Below are positions 22,734 through 24,620 of a stretch of 24,620 bases of DNA, piece after piece; within the stretch, counting starts at the first letter, position 1; each line of letters begins with the position of its first letter. The translations under genes and the position numbers were made by a program. The stretch covers positions 1 to 24,620 of IMG/VR virus record IMGVR_UViG_3300046002_002438; one strand, 5' to 3'. The notes beneath the pieces were generated by a model that saw nothing but the letters and a program-made list of their open reading frames with translations, had not been told where the DNA came from and made no database searches. The DNA is from a virus.

Positions 22734-23723
22734 TTATACCATATCTGGCGTTGGTTGTGCTGGTTGTGTTGGTCTAGAATTTTGTGATCTTACGCGAAAT
22801 CTAAAATGTTTAATACTTGGCATTTGTGAAATATATCCTTGTATCTTTTGTGATTCTTGTGATGGGTTTTCGCCTAGTCTAAAATAAAAATATCCAACTC
22901 GACCTGATTTTGAAATTTTCTTGTTAACAACAGTAAATCCTTTTTTCTCAGCCCATTGTTGAATATTTTGTGAAACTGATTGTGCTTCTGCTACATCACG
23001 TACTACATATTCAACTCCTCCACGATAATCAGTCATATGATTAATAAGCTGAGCTTCGTCTAATTCATCTTCTGACAAACTAACGTTGATTCCTTTTTTT
23101 GCAAGTTCTTCAGCTTGCTTTGGATCTTTAGTTGAAATTGTTCCGGTGTTTTGTTCACGTAATTTAATTTCAGCGTCTGCAACATAAATTACTGAATTTT
23201 CTGAGTTTTCATAATCTACATCATATCCTGCAGAATCTGCATAACCAATAAATCGATCAAACTCTTTTATTGGTAATATATAATATACATCACCCGTTAC
23301 ATCTTTTCTATATTCTAATTCTCTACGATGATTTGCTTGCAATATATCATCTAATTTTTCGTCATTAATTGAAAATATAATATTGTTAGTATCAGACATA
23401 GTTTTAAATACTTGAGCAAATGATTTTGCATCATAAACTTCTTCACCAAACAATTCAATAGTTTCATTATCTAGATTAATATAAATTTCAGCTCCTTGAT
23501 GTTTCATATCTAAGATAATAGTGCTATAATTTTTACCAATAGCCGTTCCGCCGCTGATTCTTTTGCCGGACTTTTCTGCCCATGTTGCTGCTTTCTTAAC
23601 AAGCGCTACTGCATAAGGTCCTTTATTTTTAGCAAAATCCATTATGTTGTATGGAACATATGCAGCTTCATTAAGTCGATAGCCAAAAAAGTCTTTATAC
23701 ATTTGTTTGATTCGATTCATCAT
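22734..23723 (-). CDS. Head-module protein of unknown function
   Basis: A 329-residue protein that I do not recognise. It begins MMNRIKQMYKDFFGYRLNEA, a charged helical start, then mixed alpha/beta sequence (YSTIILDMKHQGAEIYINLD, DVYYILPIKEFDRFIGYADS), a second half reading DYRGGVEYVVRDVAEAQSVS, and a Pro/Gln-rich tail (SRPTQPAQPTPDM). The two halves could be related small domains, but I cannot show it. No signal peptide, membrane segment or catalytic motif is seen. Its place between prohead protease and scaffold is where T4-like phages keep prohead core or internal head proteins, so it could be packaged in the head or cleaved by the protease; inferred from position only. AGG is 6-8 nt before the ATG. 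Confidence 0.65.
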   Translation of the reverse strand: MMNRIKQMYKDFFGYRLNEAAYVPYNIMDFAKNKGPYAVALVKKAATWAEKSGKRISGGTAIGKNYSTIILDMKHQGAEIYINLDNETIELFGEEVYDAKSFAQVFKTMSDTNNIIFSINDEKLDDILQANHRRELEYRKDVTGDVYYILPIKEFDRFIGYADSAGYDVDYENSENSVIYVADAEIKLREQNTGTISTKDPKQAEELAKKGINVSLSEDELDEAQLINHMTDYRGGVEYVVRDVAEAQSVSQNIQQWAEKKGFTVVNKKISKSGRVGYFYFRLGENPSQESQKIQGYISQMPSIKHFRFRVRSQNSRPTQPAQPTPDMV

Positions 23724-23764
23724 TTTACCTATATATTATAATATTTTTTATTTAAAAATCCAAA

Positions 23765-24142
23765 TTAATTAACATCAAAATATTTATTTAATCCTTGTGC
23801 AATATCTTCATAAGCTGCACTTAAACGTTGTTGCAGCTGGCTCATTTCTTTTGCTGTTGATTCAAATACACGATATGAATCATTCAAGTTTTTCATGTGA
23901 CGTTTAATTGTTACATTATCAAACCAATCTCCAGCTTCTGTTGTAATTTGTTCAGCTTTGTTGATCATGTCTTTAACACGATCCGTTAAAGATTGAAGAT
24001 CACCATTTCCGTAAACTGATTGATTCATTTCACTAAACCGTTTAACTTGATTTGTAAATTCTTGTTTTTCTTGTTTAGTTAATGGCTGTGGTTGATCTTC
24101 AGTGATCATTTCTAAAATTCTTTTTAAATTTGGTGAGTTCAT
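23765..24142 (-). CDS. Small helical head-module protein of unknown function
   Basis: A 125-residue, almost entirely helical, charged protein (LTKQEKQEFTNQVKRFSEMN, then LTDRVKDMINKAEQITTEAG, then FESTAKEMSQLQQRLSAAYE) with coiled-coil character over about residues 20-115. The start at 24142 (MNSPNLKRILEMI) is chosen because GCAGGA lies 8 nt upstream and it starts just after the protease stop (24144); an in-frame GTG/ATG at 24169/24166 would overlap the protease and has no Shine-Dalgarno. Small helical proteins in this slot (T4 gp67, gp68) are prohead core components; a similar role is inferred from position, not homology. Confidence 0.65.
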   Translation of the reverse strand: MNSPNLKRILEMITEDQPQPLTKQEKQEFTNQVKRFSEMNQSVYGNGDLQSLTDRVKDMINKAEQITTEAGDWFDNVTIKRHMKNLNDSYRVFESTAKEMSQLQQRLSAAYEDIAQGLNKYFDVN

Positions 24143-24143
24143 A

Positions 24144-24620
24144 TTATATCCTGCATTTACCGTCATCACATAAAATCGATGTAATGATACTGTTTACTTT
24201 ATTATATTTATTTGCGGTAGATTGTTTACCTACCGATTCGTTCATGTGCGTAGGACGCATAAAAGCGCCTTGGGTTGATGGATTAGATACGAAGTCCCAA
24301 CATATTAATTCAAAGTCTTCTTGTACTTCAACGGTGCCTTCACTACGCAGTTCTTTAACTGAGCCTAGACCTCTACTAGAAATACCCAATGTTATTCCAG
24401 CTTTAAAAAGTTCTTTAAGAATTTTACCACTTGGTGTTTCTAAGATTTGTACTGCTCCGCATAAATCATCGCCTTTCCACCATATCTTTAAAACATTGTG
24501 TGAAACATTGTTTAAATTAACTACGGATGATTCTGGGTGATCTAATTCACCTAATGCCCTATGTTGATCTATATATTCTTGTTGATATCGGTTGCATTCT
24601 CGTTCTAAAATTGTTCTCTC
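24144..24620 (-). CDS. gp21: Prohead maturation protease, T4 gp21-like, 5' end outside the window
   Basis: The frame is open from the window edge (24620) to the stop at 24144, giving the last 158 residues of a protease usually about 210-220 long. Reading from 24620, residue 28 is the His of LGELDHPESSVVNL, and residues 79-84 are GISSRG with the nucleophile Ser, followed by LGSVKEL. The 53-54 residue His-to-Ser spacing fits the catalytic pair of T4 gp21 (His85, Ser140). Later ICWDFVSNPSTQGAFM matches the conserved D-x-V-x-x-P-S-[TF]-x-x-A-x-[MF] element. The enzyme cleaves scaffold and capsid proteins during head maturation. Counting only from the internal TTG at 24389 would give a false 81-residue gene. 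A fold relationship with herpesvirus-type assemblins is established for this family. Confidence 0.88.
   Translation of the reverse strand, partial: ERTILERECNRYQQEYIDQHRALGELDHPESSVVNLNNVSHNVLKIWWKGDDLCGAVQILETPSGKILKELFKAGITLGISSRGLGSVKELRSEGTVEVQEDFELICWDFVSNPSTQGAFMRPTHMNESVGKQSTANKYNKVNSIITSILCDDGKCRI

Noticed and set aside
24196-24216. ATATTTATT-like stretch near the protease 3' end
   Set aside because: It lies inside the protease coding sequence and, unlike the promoter candidates, is not in an intergenic gap; the AT-rich background explains it.
24144-24389. Apparent separate 81-residue gene
   Set aside because: The frame continues open upstream to the window edge with gp21-like sequence including the catalytic His; the apparent start is an internal TTG.
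24130-24540. 136-codon plus-strand ORF at the right end
   Set aside because: It is antisense to the prohead protease, whose motifs are clear; its translation resembles no family and it lacks a start signal.

Overview
The window is part of the virion-structure region of an AT-rich, T4-like contractile-tailed phage (myovirus, class Caudoviricetes). By eye it is roughly one third GC. Every gene I can support lies on the minus strand, so transcription runs from base 24620 down to base 1. No host chromosomal gene, tRNA, integrase, transposase or CRISPR array is visible. The host is not identified. Marine and freshwater myoviruses are the natural comparison because of phoH, a phage ribosomal protein bS21, and Ser/Thr/Ala/Gly-rich fibre proteins. 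The bS21 reads somewhat more like Bacteroidota versions (KPSVKKR) than proteobacterial ones (KPTTERKR), but most structural genes carry AAGGA/GGAG Shine-Dalgarno sequences, which is atypical for Bacteroidota.

Region 1, head module (24620 to 18544): the C-terminal part of the gp21-like prohead protease, two unrecognised genes, bS21, a gp22-like acidic scaffold protein, the gp23-like major capsid protein, a small unknown gene and phoH. Region 2, neck and tail terminator (18514 to 15531): gp13-like, gp14-like and gp15-like proteins in a tight run with TAATG overlaps. Region 3, a fibre/adhesin island (15531 to 3992): three repeat-rich fibre-like proteins, a small fibre-like protein, a giant BspA-type leucine-rich-repeat protein, a pair of tiny paralogous proteins and three small accessory proteins. 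In T4 this slot between gene 15 and gene 18 holds gene 3, other genes and the terminase genes; no terminase is seen here. Region 4, tail (3938 to 1): tail sheath (gp18), tail tube (gp19), a gp26-like baseplate hub/tail-assembly protein, and the start of an overlapping ORF that leaves the window.

Regulation is unusually readable. An exact 13-base motif (coding strand ATATTTATAATAA) lies just upstream of five genes and close variants precede at least four more. It contains the reverse complement of the T4 late-promoter core TATAAATA, and is probably this phage's late promoter. Strong hairpin-plus-U-tract terminators follow the tail tube, sheath, major capsid and bS21 genes. The scaffold transcript appears to start with a 5'-terminal stem-loop.

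Most worth a second look: the out-of-frame ORF overlapping the end of the gp26-like gene, the phage bS21 beside the capsid genes, the repeated promoter motif, and the modular fibre island whose proteins share an N-terminal W-K-[KR]-V-I-V-S-G-S tag and a TAGFTGS cassette.
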